NCBI GenBank assembly: GCA_013141385.1 | Contig: JABFRB010000032.1 | Span: 1 to 49,252 of the forward strand | Length of the DNA stretch: 49,252 nt | Direction of reading: 5' to 3' | DNA from: Bacteroidales bacterium | GTDB lineage: Bacteria > Bacteroidota > Bacteroidia > Bacteroidales > Tenuifilaceae | In this document: one piece after another, positions 1-7,905 of the stretch | How the letters are laid out: every line of letters starts with the position of its first letter | Numbering within the stretch: the stretch's first letter is position 1 | Made by a program: the position numbers and the translations under genes | Notes under the pieces: generated by a model | What the model saw: only the letters and a program-made list of their open reading frames with translations | The model's database searches: none | Told to the model about the DNA's origin: nothing

Positions 1-54
1 ATTAAAAATCTAATTATAAACAGGGAACATTATTCCCATTAAAACAAATACTTT

Positions 55-720
55 ATGAAGTTACCGTCAGAAAGTTCTTCGAGTGAGGTATTGGTTAACT
101 ACTCTGTTTACACATCGGTACGGGTGGCTGCTAAACATGGAACTAATCAATTATCTAACCCATTAGTTGATGCTTACGAAGCATTAGAAACAAAAATTAC
201 AGAACGAAAAAGGAAGACAAAGGAAAGTGCTGCAAAGCTGGCAATGCGCGACGAAAAAAACGATTGTTGCGATAATGCAATTGTAAATTTATCGTTGGAG
301 CTCCTAAGTGCCACTGGAAACAATAGGGAGGATATTCGCTATAAGAGTTTATATACCAAAACTCCAAGTAGAATAACAGTACAACCAATTAAAGATAAAT
401 CGAGCGATATTAAAGTATTAATTCAAAAGCTTAGTACCAATAGCGGGGATGCTATATATGCAAAACATCTGCCGATACTACAAGCTGCCATAGCTGAACT
501 CGATGAAGCAGAAGCAAGCTACCAAGCAGCATTGATAAACGAGCAAAGCAGCTACGATTTCGAAAAAGCATCCCAAGCAGCATTACGCAATACTTTAGTA
601 AGAACCTACGGAAAGCTTATTGATATAGCCGGGAAAAAGAATGCAGATAACTACTTTAAGAAATCAGCCGATAAAAAGAAGAAAGAAACAAAGCAGGGAG
701 AAAAACCCATTGAGCCTTGA
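55..720 (+). CDS. Hypothetical helical protein, 221 aa
   Basis: I do not recognise this protein. It has no signal peptide and no membrane segment. It is predicted mostly helical with a coiled-coil-like centre (KITERKRKTKESAAKLA) and a strongly basic tail (KKSADKKKKETKQGEK). Two cysteines sit together at NDCCDN. The ATG is chosen because the frame is closed by a TAA at 40-42 and no other start lies between. The gene stands alone; the repeat-rich spacer that follows begins the cassette-like region. A structural or DNA-binding role is possible but unsupported. Confidence 0.6.
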   Translation: MKLPSESSSSEVLVNYSVYTSVRVAAKHGTNQLSNPLVDAYEALETKITERKRKTKESAAKLAMRDEKNDCCDNAIVNLSLELLSATGNNREDIRYKSLYTKTPSRITVQPIKDKSSDIKVLIQKLSTNSGDAIYAKHLPILQAAIAELDEAEASYQAALINEQSSYDFEKASQAALRNTLVRTYGKLIDIAGKKNADNYFKKSADKKKKETKQGEKPIEP

Positions 721-792
721 GATAAATAGAATGATATAAAAGTTAAACCTTTTACGGAAATCTAATCTCATAGGATAACATTTCCGCCCTCG

Positions 793-866
793 AAAGTGTC
801 TGCACATTTTGATTTTTGCTCAAAGCCCCCCCGCAAAGCAAAAAACACAAAAGGAGCAGACACTTT
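793..866. repeat. 74-bp imperfect palindrome with C-rich apex
   Basis: The ends AAAGTGTCTGC (793-803) and GCAGACACTTT (856-866) are perfectly complementary. The inner arms pair imperfectly up to a run of seven C at the tip. It follows the 55-720 gene and could act as its terminator, but its right arm is part of a repeat found again at 2342, which suggests a mobile or recombination origin. Confidence 0.6.
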
Positions 867-1060
867 TATTTTATCATATCTCCAATTTGATAAAATATAG
901 AATATGATTGATTTTGAAACCCCAAAAAAGATAAAATCGCCTTTTGATAATTTATAATAAATCATTAAGTTTGATAAAGATTACTAAAAGGTACACAATA
1001 CATTCCAATATGGGTTTATATATGTACTTTTAGTGTATATATAAACAAGTTGCCAGTAAT
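833..1060 (+). repeat. Upstream repeat unit A of the HEPN-like gene
   Basis: The first 74 bp (833-906) match 2342-2413 at roughly 90 percent. They are followed by a mini-ORF (904-957) ending in KKIKSPFDNL-stop, which resembles the extreme C-terminus of tyrosine recombinases. From 991 the unit continues into a GTAC...TATATAAACAAGTTGCCAG segment that matches 2611-2678. The unit ends directly before the HEPN-like gene. It accounts for most of the otherwise gene-free stretch 721-1077. Confidence 0.6.
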
Positions 1061-1077
1061 TATAAAAATGAAGCCAA

Positions 1078-2145
1078 GTGCTAGAAATTAACCGAATATT
1101 GATTCAATTAAATAAAGCTGTTGATGCAGCTAACTCAGAATTTCCACAGGAAAGGGGAATAGCAATTACTCTATTTGATAACTTAATTGAAGTGCAACTA
1201 TTCAAAAAAGCAGAGATTATATTTTTATTTGATAGAACTACTTGGTACAAAGGGAATAGGAAATTTAATTATAAAACTCGAAATAGTTCTTTAGGTTATT
1301 ACGATTCATTATTAAAATTTTCCAAAAATAATGGAATAATTACAGAGAGTGATTTTGAAATTCTAAAATATGCACACAGTATTCGGAATTCAGTATTTCA
1401 CAATGGCGTGTTGAATAATCTAAAATTAGATTTAGCAATTTTAATTTTTTATGACTTTGTAAATAGGAATATAACAAAATGGGGAAGTCCCCTCGGCTTG
1501 ATATGCTATAAAAATTCGCCCGGGTATGAAAAAATAGATTTTGGACAGGGGTTAGGGAAAAATAAAATTTCATTAGGCCATAAAGATTATTTTGATGAAG
1601 CGGTAGGTTATATCCTTGGTAAGATAAAAATTCGGTCAGGTTTAAATGAAAAGGTACAAAATATATTAGAAACACAAATTGAGAGAATTAAAGACTCAAT
1701 TGAATTTATAAATTCAGAATCTAAAACTCTAAATTTTTACGATGTTCTTGGGCGATATTGGTATTTAAATGATGATTTCTTTAATTTTTATAAATCAGGT
1801 CGTAATCCTAAAAACCTTGATAGTATTTTACTTTTGTATGGTTTTTTACGAGAAAATAAAGAGTACTTAGATGATATTGAAGAATTAAAAAGGAGACAAA
1901 CTAAAGGTAAAAAACTTTTAAGAAAATATCGTTCACAAAAAAATGAAAAATACCCACATTGGACAGATATTAAAAATATTGAAAAGCGAATTTTAAAATT
2001 GAATGGACTAGAACCTGATAAAGTTTTAAAGAATTTAATAGATATAGAAAATAAGATATCTTATTTATATTCAGATTTGGATCAAGCAAGTTCAGATTTA
2101 GATTTATATATTCAAGAATTAATTGATATTGAGAGAGAAAAATAA
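1078..2145 (+). CDS. HEPN-like protein with C-terminal coiled coil
   Basis: The 355-residue protein carries the motif RNSVFH at residues 103-108 (R-x4-H), preceded by helices, as in HEPN ribonuclease domains. The C-terminal third (about 265-355) is rich in Lys/Glu/Leu heptads and probably coiled coil. There are no membrane segments. The start is uncertain: the frame opens at a GTG (1078), while an ATG ten bases upstream (1068) reads MKPSARN and stops, so the true N-terminus may have been lost by a small indel. The gene is bracketed by a 9-bp inverted repeat (1050-1058 and 2151-2159) and by direct repeats, and looks like a mobile cassette. HEPN proteins often act in toxin-antitoxin or anti-phage systems. 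No partner is adjacent, so function is inference. Confidence 0.55.
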   Translation: MLEINRILIQLNKAVDAANSEFPQERGIAITLFDNLIEVQLFKKAEIIFLFDRTTWYKGNRKFNYKTRNSSLGYYDSLLKFSKNNGIITESDFEILKYAHSIRNSVFHNGVLNNLKLDLAILIFYDFVNRNITKWGSPLGLICYKNSPGYEKIDFGQGLGKNKISLGHKDYFDEAVGYILGKIKIRSGLNEKVQNILETQIERIKDSIEFINSESKTLNFYDVLGRYWYLNDDFFNFYKSGRNPKNLDSILLLYGFLRENKEYLDDIEELKRRQTKGKKLLRKYRSQKNEKYPHWTDIKNIEKRILKLNGLEPDKVLKNLIDIENKISYLYSDLDQASSDLDLYIQELIDIEREK

Positions 2146-2150
2146 ATAAC

Positions 2151-2198
2151 TACTGGCAATCGAGTAGGCAGCCGATGGGCTAAAAGCCTATCGGAGAG
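2151..2198 (+). repeat. Post-gene hairpin element shared with MNT cassettes
   Basis: TACTGGCAA (2151-2159) is the inverse of TTGCCAGTA at 1050. Just after it, CCGATGGGCT and AGCCTATCGG form a hairpin (2172-2194). The segment from 2165 resembles 39413-39448 and 40074-40108 on the minus strand, where it again lies in the gene-free DNA around an accessory gene. Confidence 0.55.
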
Positions 2199-2341
2199 CC
2201 TCCCCGCTCGCCGAAGTTTAGCGAAGCGTAACTTCGTCGTAATTAACCGAACGAATCCCGAAGGGATCGACGAAGTCAACTGAGCTCATCGAAGATAAAT
2301 AGCGGTCTTAAATCGCACCAATACCAAATTAAAATTCCCTT

Positions 2342-2678
2342 GCAAAGCAAAAAAACAAAAGGAGCAGACACTTTTGTTTTTCACATCTCCAATTTGATAT
2401 AATATAGAATATGGCTATTTATAAAAGACCAAAAAAGATATCAATAATGCTGGTTAAAATTTATTTATGAACTGTCAGGACATAAAAGAAGTAAAGCCAC
2501 TGAGATTTATATAGATGTAACAGAAAAGAGTAGCAGAAAAATTCGATCTCCATTAAATGATTTAATAATTTAAACTACTTTTGGTATAGAAATATTATAC
2601 CATAACAATGGTACAATATATACCAAATATTGTTGTATATATACCATTGGGTGGTATATATAAACGAGTTAGCGGCAA
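2342..2678 (+). repeat. Upstream repeat unit B with recombinase remnant
   Basis: This is the second copy of the unit that precedes the HEPN-like gene. It contains the 72-bp repeat (2342-2413), the recombinase remnant, and a segment (2611-2678) ending in TAAACGAGTTAGCGGCAAT. That last segment also occurs inverted at 42601-42664. The rest of the 2146-2774 gap (2199-2341) has no gene; it holds short AACTTCGTCG-type inverted bits only. Confidence 0.6.
2448..2573 (+). pseudogene. 3' remnant of a tyrosine recombinase/integrase
   Basis: An open stretch without its own start encodes LKFIYELSGHKRSKATEIY followed by IDVTEKSSRKIRSPLNDL and a stop. This is the C-terminal signature of XerD/IntI-type tyrosine recombinases: the GHxxxxxT box, the IY dipeptide with the nucleophilic Tyr, and a terminal SPLD-L-like tail. 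The upstream catalytic part is missing (TAA at 2445-2447), so only about 40 of 300 residues remain. It sits inside repeat unit B, immediately upstream of the putative recombination core, as an integrase gene would sit next to its attachment site. Confidence 0.7.
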
Positions 2679-2774
2679 TAAAAACAGCAGTATGGAGAAT
2701 CGAACAGAACTAATATTTTCTAATACGACTGCTGTAAAACTTTTGAGATTTAAATAAATTAAAGGATAATAATT

Positions 2775-3200
2775 ATGAATACAAAAAAAACTTTTCAAAA
2801 TGAAAAGATTAATGTAAAGATAATACTGTCAGCTTTATGGGTTGCAGTAATGTTTATCTATGTTTATGCTGATATTAAGACACTTTTTCAACCTAAGATT
2901 CTCGAGCAGATTATCTCAGGAATCGTGGCTGGAATGACAATTAACCAAGGTTTTTTATTTGCAGCAGCTATATTAATGTCTATTCCTGCAATTATGATAA
3001 TACTCTCACTGACATTAAGACCAAACATAAACAGATGGGTTAATATTATTATTAGTTTTTTATTTATTATTCTGATCATTATTTCACGTTTTGTGCCAGG
3101 CAAAATATGGTACTACTATATCTATTATCAGTCAATTGAAGCAATTTTTCATTTTCTAATAATTTGGTATGCATGGAGATGGCCAATACAAGAAGAATAA
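2775..3200 (+). CDS. DUF6326-like four-helix membrane protein
   Basis: The 141-residue protein has four hydrophobic segments (about 13-32, 55-85, 88-108, 115-136) and almost no soluble loops. The order of motifs YVYADIKTLFQP, ILMSIPAIMI and FLIIWYAWRWP resembles small DUF6326 membrane proteins, a family without assigned function. Start ATG has GGAT at a suitable distance upstream. A 21-codon mini-ORF (2692-2757) lies between the upstream repeat core and the gene; it may be a leader or debris. The gene lies between two repeat spacers and appears to be an accessory cassette. Confidence 0.6.
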   Translation: MNTKKTFQNEKINVKIILSALWVAVMFIYVYADIKTLFQPKILEQIISGIVAGMTINQGFLFAAAILMSIPAIMIILSLTLRPNINRWVNIIISFLFIILIIISRFVPGKIWYYYIYYQSIEAIFHFLIIWYAWRWPIQEE

Positions 3201-3230
3201 TAGAGAAATTAACAAAATAAAAGATAGATA

Positions 3231-3535
3231 CACGACCGCACAACAACGCCTATCTGTCATTGGGGTTTTACAGTGAAGTTGTTCTTTCGTAGCACGTTTG
3301 CAGGTTTGTGGTGGCGGAAAGTTTACAGCTTCGAAGTCCCCCCGTTAAGTGGAGGCTGTAAAAACAAAAATGATTGGGTTGGGCGGTCGGCTGTGCCGCC
3401 GTCCACCTATTCCTCCCGCTCGGCATTCTAAGACATAAGCAAATAAAATAGAATAATTATTTTTGTATTGCCAAATAACGACTGGCGGAGCCAAACTCCC
3501 AAACACAACAAATAAGCAAAACGTTAGCGTGTCAT
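3231..3535 (+). repeat. attC-like spacer S1
   Basis: This gene-free stretch separates two small membrane protein genes. It contains the hairpin TTTACAGC (3322-3329)/GCTGTAAA (3355-3362), GC-rich arms, and a right end GGCGGAGCCAAACTCCCAAA...ACGTTAGCG (3484-3529). The right end is similar to the reverse complement of 49091-49132, upstream of parD. The ACGTTAGC half-site recurs at the ends of spacers S2 and S3. I see no ORF of credible quality inside. Confidence 0.55.
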
Positions 3536-3603
3536 AATAGAAGAAATAATAACTTTCAAAATAATTTATAGAAGAGCAATTAAACAAGCATTAATATAAC
3601 AGT

Positions 3604-3996
3604 ATGAAGAACAAAAAAAGCACTTATATAATTGTTTCAATTTCCATTTTCGTTGGACTATTACATTTCGTTATTGGTCCTGATTATCAAGGAATTTTCA
3701 AGCATTTTGTTCGTGGATATTTAATTGACATTCTGCTACCTATGAATCTATACTTATTGATGCAAATATCACTAAGAAAGAACATATCAGTTAATAAAGC
3801 CCGAATCATAGGTGCAATAATCACTGTTGCTTTTGGAACAATGGTAGAAATATTACAACTTTATAAAATTGAATTTTTTGGCAGCACATATGACCCCTGG
3901 GATATTCTTATGTATACAATTGGAGTTGGTTTGGGTATTGTATTTGATTTGACAATAATTGACAAGTTTGAAAAGCAAAGACAGAAAAATGAATAA
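3604..3996 (+). CDS. VanZ-like/DUF2809-like membrane protein
   Basis: This is a 130-residue membrane protein with about four helices. Its C-terminal motif STYDPWDILMYTIGVGLGI matches the end of VanZ-like proteins, which typically carry D-x-x-D-x-x-x-N/Y-x-x-G before the last helix. Glu and Gln around residues 82-85 (VEILQL) are also typical of the family. The role of such small stand-alone proteins is unknown; VanZ itself gives low-level teicoplanin resistance. The gene lies just after spacer S1 and is plausibly a mobile cassette. It ends before the convergent exonuclease gene. Confidence 0.65.
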   Translation: MKNKKSTYIIVSISIFVGLLHFVIGPDYQGIFKHFVRGYLIDILLPMNLYLLMQISLRKNISVNKARIIGAIITVAFGTMVEILQLYKIEFFGSTYDPWDILMYTIGVGLGIVFDLTIIDKFEKQRQKNE

Positions 3997-4058
3997 TTAC
4001 GAACCCCGTTCAGCGAAGCGTAACTTCGTCGAGCTGAGGGAAATTATTAATTTCCAAT

Positions 4059-4826
4059 CTATTTCTGCTTCATCTTCAAATAAATATTTGTGAGTACCTT
4101 CTTTGTATAAAGGGGGAACTCGCCATTCATCATCCATCCGTAATAGCTGGGTTCTTTTTCCAGCACTTCAACTACCGATTTGCCTTTATGCTTTCCAAAG
4201 TTGAATACCTCAACACCCTTTTCATCAATTATGATTCGTCCTAAAAAATCAACGTTTTTGGTTTGTGCGCTAAATTCGGCAAGAAATTCGACATCATTCT
4301 TAAGATCTGTATATTTATCAAGTTGAGACATAAGCACCTCATAGGTTGCATAGGAGTCGGCACCTGCATTATGCGCATTTTCTATTTCCTTATCACAATA
4401 AAACTTAAGTGCCGCACCTAGAGTTCTCTTTTCCATCTTATGAAAGATGGTTTGAACATCAATAAATTTACGCTTTCTAAGATCTAAATCAACCCCAGCA
4501 CGAAGAAACTCTTCCGCAAGTAGTGGAAAGTCAAATTTATTTGAGTTAAACCCTGCAAAATCGCACCCTTCAATAAAATTCGCCAATGATTTTGCCACCT
4601 CTTTAAACAAAGGCTCGTTCTTTATATCTTCATCTGTAATGCCGTGAATGGCAGTAGTCTCAGGAGGGATTGGCATTCCAGGGTTTACCCTTTTAACTTT
4701 TAGTTCCTCTCTCCCATCAACATGAATTTTAAGAACAGCAATTTCAACAATTCTATCTTTTATTACATCAATACCAGTGGTTTCGAGGTCAACAAAAACG
4801 AGTGGATTTTTAATATTAAGTTTCAT
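4059..4826 (-). CDS. DnaQ-like DEDDh 3'-5' exonuclease
   Basis: The N-terminal domain (about 8-165) has the full DEDDh set: D13 and E15 in VFVDLETTG, an Asp in NSNKFDFPLL, and the final H..D in AHNAGADSYATYEVL. The C-terminal segment (about 205-250, FGKHKGKSV...YYGWMMNGEF) is the small DUF3820-type module often fused to this exonuclease in Bacteroidota. It should remove 3' nucleotides from DNA, acting in proofreading or repair. Length of 255 aa is usual. It lies downstream of dnaN on the same strand, separated by a long palindrome, so coupling to the sliding clamp is plausible but transcription may be separate. Confidence 0.85.
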   Translation of the reverse strand: MKLNIKNPLVFVDLETTGIDVIKDRIVEIAVLKIHVDGREELKVKRVNPGMPIPPETTAIHGITDEDIKNEPLFKEVAKSLANFIEGCDFAGFNSNKFDFPLLAEEFLRAGVDLDLRKRKFIDVQTIFHKMEKRTLGAALKFYCDKEIENAHNAGADSYATYEVLMSQLDKYTDLKNDVEFLAEFSAQTKNVDFLGRIIIDEKGVEVFNFGKHKGKSVVEVLEKEPSYYGWMMNGEFPLYTKKVLTNIYLKMKQK

Positions 4827-4878
4827 TGATGGACAGTTTACTAAATAGGGTAAAATTTGTTACAATTTATAAAGATAA

Positions 4879-4988
4879 AAGGCTGTTTCAAAACCCGAAT
4901 ATTATTGATTATCAGCGAAACGAAGAATACTTAAAATTCAATTTATTACTTCGCTCAGACAATACGATATTAGTTTTGAAACAGCCTT
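4879..4988. terminator. 110-bp palindrome after dnaN
   Basis: The 16-base ends AAGGCTGTTTCAAAAC (4879-4894) and GTTTTGAAACAGCCTT (4973-4988) are perfect inverse complements, and the interior pairs imperfectly. Lying directly 3' of dnaN, it can stop transcription. Its length is more like a small MITE-type element than a minimal terminator. Confidence 0.6.
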
Positions 4989-5008
4989 AAAATATGTTTG
5001 TTAAAAAA

Positions 5009-6139
5009 TTAAGCACTAATCATCATTGGCATTAAGAGCATCAAGATGTCCTCATCTGCATTCTCATTAACCAATGGGAAGATTAAACCAGCCCTTGAAG
5101 GATCTGAAAGCGATAGAACCACATCAGAAGTTGATATATTCGCTAAAATCTCAATAAGGAAAACAGATTTAAATCCGATTTCCATCTCATCACCATCGTA
5201 TTGGCATTTAAGTCTTTCGTAAGCTGATATTGAGAAGTCGAGATCCTGAGCCGAAACCGTAAGCTGATTACCGCCAAGGCTTAATTTAATAAGATTACTT
5301 GCCTGATTTGCATAAACAGCAACCCTACGAAGTCCATTATATAACTCAACCCTATCAATTGAAAGTTTATTTGGGTTATCAGCAGGTATAACTGAGTTAT
5401 AGTTTGGATATGAACCTTCTACCAAGCGACAAACTAATGTGTAGTTTGACATGGTAAATAGGGCGTTCTTATCATCAAATTCTAAGATAATTGCACCTGA
5501 TTCTTTTCCAAGAATATTTTTAAGTAATGCTGCTGGTTTTTTTGGAAGGATAAATGATGCTTCGGATTCCGATTGAACATCTTTACGTCTATATCTAACC
5601 AACTTATGAGCATCAGAAGCTACAAAAGAAAGGCTATCAGTAGCTAATTCCATAAGGATTCCATTCATTACAGGACGTAACTCATCATCGGCGGTTGCAA
5701 AAATGGTTTTTGATATTCCGCTTAAAAGAAGATCCGCTGCTACTTTAACTGTAACCTTACGATCTGGTTTAAGTTCGGCGCGTACTGGGAAATCTTCTGC
5801 AGGTTGCCCAACAATATTAAATTGTCCATTCTCAGAGTTAACAACAACTGCAAGGTTTGTGTTATTAATATCAAAAGTTAAAGGTTGCTCGGAGAATTCC
5901 TTAAGAGTATCAACAAGAATACGGAAAGGAATAGCGATAGAGCCCTCTTCCATAACATTTTCGAGATGTAACCGGGTGGATAGGGTGGTTTCCAGATCCG
6001 ATGCGGTTATCTCAAGCTCATTCCCCTCGAGCTTGAAAAGAAAATTATCGAGGATAGGCAGGGTGTTTTTATTGCTAATTACCCTACTAACAATGCTAAG
6101 ATGACTTAACAGTTCGGTACTTGAAACTACAAATTTCAT
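5009..6139 (-). CDS. dnaN: DNA polymerase III beta subunit (sliding clamp)
   Basis: The 376-residue length and three repeated clamp domains match DnaN. N-terminal ISNKNTLPILDNFLFKL, central FATADDELRPVMNGILMEL and the C-terminal LLMPMMI (the conserved MPM end that lines the partner-binding pocket) are diagnostic. The clamp encircles DNA and tethers the replicative polymerase and repair enzymes. In many Bacteroidota dnaN follows the gldF-gldG genes, as it does here, although a DUF4160/DUF2442 pair intervenes. The start ATG is the first in the frame and agrees with the family N-terminus MKFVVSSTELL. Confidence 0.98.
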   Translation of the reverse strand: MKFVVSSTELLSHLSIVSRVISNKNTLPILDNFLFKLEGNELEITASDLETTLSTRLHLENVMEEGSIAIPFRILVDTLKEFSEQPLTFDINNTNLAVVVNSENGQFNIVGQPAEDFPVRAELKPDRKVTVKVAADLLLSGISKTIFATADDELRPVMNGILMELATDSLSFVASDAHKLVRYRRKDVQSESEASFILPKKPAALLKNILGKESGAIILEFDDKNALFTMSNYTLVCRLVEGSYPNYNSVIPADNPNKLSIDRVELYNGLRRVAVYANQASNLIKLSLGGNQLTVSAQDLDFSISAYERLKCQYDGDEMEIGFKSVFLIEILANISTSDVVLSLSDPSRAGLIFPLVNENADEDILMLLMPMMISA

Positions 6140-6169
6140 CTGATATATTTTTAAATGATTATTTAAAGT

Positions 6170-6202
6170 TAAATGTTATTTGAAATTTATTTTTACCCCA
6201 AA
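6170..6202 (-). promoter_or_regulatory. Possible Bacteroidota-type promoter of dnaN
   Basis: On the minus strand TTTG is followed 20 bases later by TAACATTT, near the -33 TTTG / -7 TAnnTTTG consensus of the main Bacteroidota sigma factor. It lies about 30 bp before the dnaN start. The -7 box is imperfect, so this is weak. Confidence 0.3.
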
Positions 6203-6439
6203 TTATATCTTTTCACTTAAAGCATAAAGAGTTTCTGGGTCAAAATCTGCTTCATTATCCCATTCAATAGTATCAAAACTTAAATGAACAGTATTAAACT
6301 TATCTACATTTCTAAGTTCCTTGAATATACCCTGATTTAAGTATGGATTCATATCGAATTTTCGCTTTTCACCATTTTCAAAAGTAAGCAAAAGCTTAAA
6401 ATTATTAATCGGTTCAACTTTTTTAACAGCTAAATACAT
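6203..6439 (-). CDS. DUF2442 domain protein
   Basis: The 78-residue protein starts MYLAVKKVEPINNFKLLLTF and contains ENGEKRKFDMNPYL, matching DUF2442, a small domain of unknown function common next to DUF4160. The start at 6439 is preferred: a longer open frame upstream only reads through the overlapping DUF4160 remnant out of frame. It lies eight bases after the DUF4160 stop, the usual two-gene order. Such pairs resemble toxin-antitoxin modules in size and spread, but no activity is established. Confidence 0.8.
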   Translation of the reverse strand: MYLAVKKVEPINNFKLLLTFENGEKRKFDMNPYLNQGIFKELRNVDKFNTVHLSFDTIEWDNEADFDPETLYALSEKI

Positions 6440-6446
6440 TACAATT

Positions 6447-6712
6447 TTATTTAAGTGGTTCAATAGTAAAAGGTTTCTCACCATTTTGGCAAAGTTTCCA
6501 ATCGGCTATTAACTCATCTTTATGTATCTCAATCCATGCTAAAACTAGTTTAATTTGTTTAGTAGGCAAACTTCCCTGTATTAAATCTCCATTAATAATC
6601 TCAATTCGGCTGTACTATCTTGATAATACACATGAATATGCGGTGGGTTATGTTCGTTAGGTGCGTAATACATCCTCACAATAATTCCAAAAAACATTGA
6701 CAACGTTGGCAT
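6447..6712 (-). pseudogene. DUF4160 gene with one-base frameshift
   Basis: The first frame reads MPTLSMFFGIIVRMYYAPNE and then NPPHIHVYYQDSTAEL, before stopping at 6581-6583. The second half continues in another frame as IINGDLIQGSLPTKQ, then IKLVLAWIEIHKDELIADW and QNGEKPFTIEPLK, ending at 6447. Together they give a complete DUF4160 protein of about 88 residues. The break lies near 6597-6605, where loss of one A from a GAAATT-like run would explain it. It may be a true mutation, a sequencing error or programmed slippage. Its partner DUF2442 is intact. Confidence 0.75.
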
Positions 6713-6892
6713 ATCCAATTTTTATACAACAAAGATACAACTCATTTAATCCTATTTCAAAACTCTTTCTCAAACTCTGATTTAAAAACACACTCTATTT
6801 CCAATCTCTTTATCTTTGATAATCAAAGAAATCACCTCTCAGAATTCACGAGTCAATAATACAAATTTTTATGCACAAGGGCAAAGGTATAT

Positions 6893-7897
6893 CTAGTTTT
6901 TCAATCTAAAAGACGATAAGTCCTTAAGTACAGGGTCAAATGCCACATAATTAGCAATGGCTATGATTGCATCATTGTTAAAAGAAATATACAATCGATT
7001 AAGATCGAACTTAACTGTTCGTCCAAATTCATCCCTATATTCGTCAACCGGGATTGGATACGTTTTTAGAACAAGTTTGTTTCTGTTTGTAAGGGTAATT
7101 GTAAATATTTGTTCGGGTTGGGATAGAACAATAGCGGCTCTCTCTTCTACTGAGGACTTATTCAGAAGTCTTTCATACGATAAATCACTCAAACCAAAAA
7201 TAAAGTTGACAACGCGGGAAGTATCAAATTTACTAACATTCTCATCAAAATAGGTGGCTTTTAGGTGAACGCCTTTTTCATCCAATGAAACTGAAAATGA
7301 TTTTTCGGGGCTATTAGGTATTTCGACATCGATATGCGATATCTGCTTAATATCAGCAATAAACAGCCGATTACTTTTCCAATAATCAGGATCAATTACA
7401 AATAGTGATGATAAATCACCCTTGAAACCTGGTAACTTGAGCGTATATGCCGTTCGATATTTCTTTAGTTTTCCAATAGCCCCCAAGTCCAAAGTTTTTG
7501 TTGATAGTACAGAGTACGATTTTACAATCTCATCATCATTAAATAGTTCAACGCTTAAACCATCTGATGAAATTAAATCTGATAAACTATCGGAAACAGC
7601 TTTTGGAAGAGTGGATCCTATATCTACTAGCATTAAAACCTTCATTAACGCCTTTATGGCATCTGTTCTTGTAGAGATAGTATTATTTAGTAGCCATCCC
7701 CGCTCTGTACGGTTTAATGTAATTGTAATTGAGTCTTTACTGAGAACTATTTTATTGATAATAGATGTGTCGGCGATAGAAAAGTTTTTGCTAGCAGGGT
7801 TAATTGTTCCCGATTTGTAATGGAAAATAAAGAAATAAAGGGCAATACAACATAGGATGAATAGCCAAGCGTATCTTTTTAAAAATTTTTTAATCAT
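6893..7897 (-). CDS. DUF4340 domain membrane-anchored protein
   Basis: The 334-residue protein has one N-terminal transmembrane anchor (about 9-27, YAWLFILCCIALYFFIF), followed by a periplasmic region. That region contains repeated beta-rich segments with WLLNN and LYISFNND typical of DUF4340. DUF4340 proteins are found beside GldG-type ABC transporter genes and are thought to be accessory periplasmic subunits. The gene starts eight bases after the gldG stop on the same strand, so it is almost certainly in the gldF-gldG operon. Confidence 0.8.
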   Translation of the reverse strand: MIKKFLKRYAWLFILCCIALYFFIFHYKSGTINPASKNFSIADTSIINKIVLSKDSITITLNRTERGWLLNNTISTRTDAIKALMKVLMLVDIGSTLPKAVSDSLSDLISSDGLSVELFNDDEIVKSYSVLSTKTLDLGAIGKLKKYRTAYTLKLPGFKGDLSSLFVIDPDYWKSNRLFIADIKQISHIDVEIPNSPEKSFSVSLDEKGVHLKATYFDENVSKFDTSRVVNFIFGLSDLSYERLLNKSSVEERAAIVLSQPEQIFTITLTNRNKLVLKTYPIPVDEYRDEFGRTVKFDLNRLYISFNNDAIIAIANYVAFDPVLKDLSSFRLKN

Positions 7898-7905
7898 TTC
7901 AGTTA

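Noticed and set aside
2692-2757. 21-codon frame MENRTELIFSNTTAVKLLRF before the DUF6326-like gene
   Set aside because: It is too short to support as a gene; it may be a leader or debris of the repeat unit.
3231-3535. Canonical integron attC site
   Set aside because: The half-sites do not match GTTRRRY/RYYYAAC and no intact intI gene is in the window; I therefore call these sites attC-like only.
5703-6104. 133-codon plus-strand frame inside dnaN
   Set aside because: It is antisense to a certain gene and has no protein-like features.
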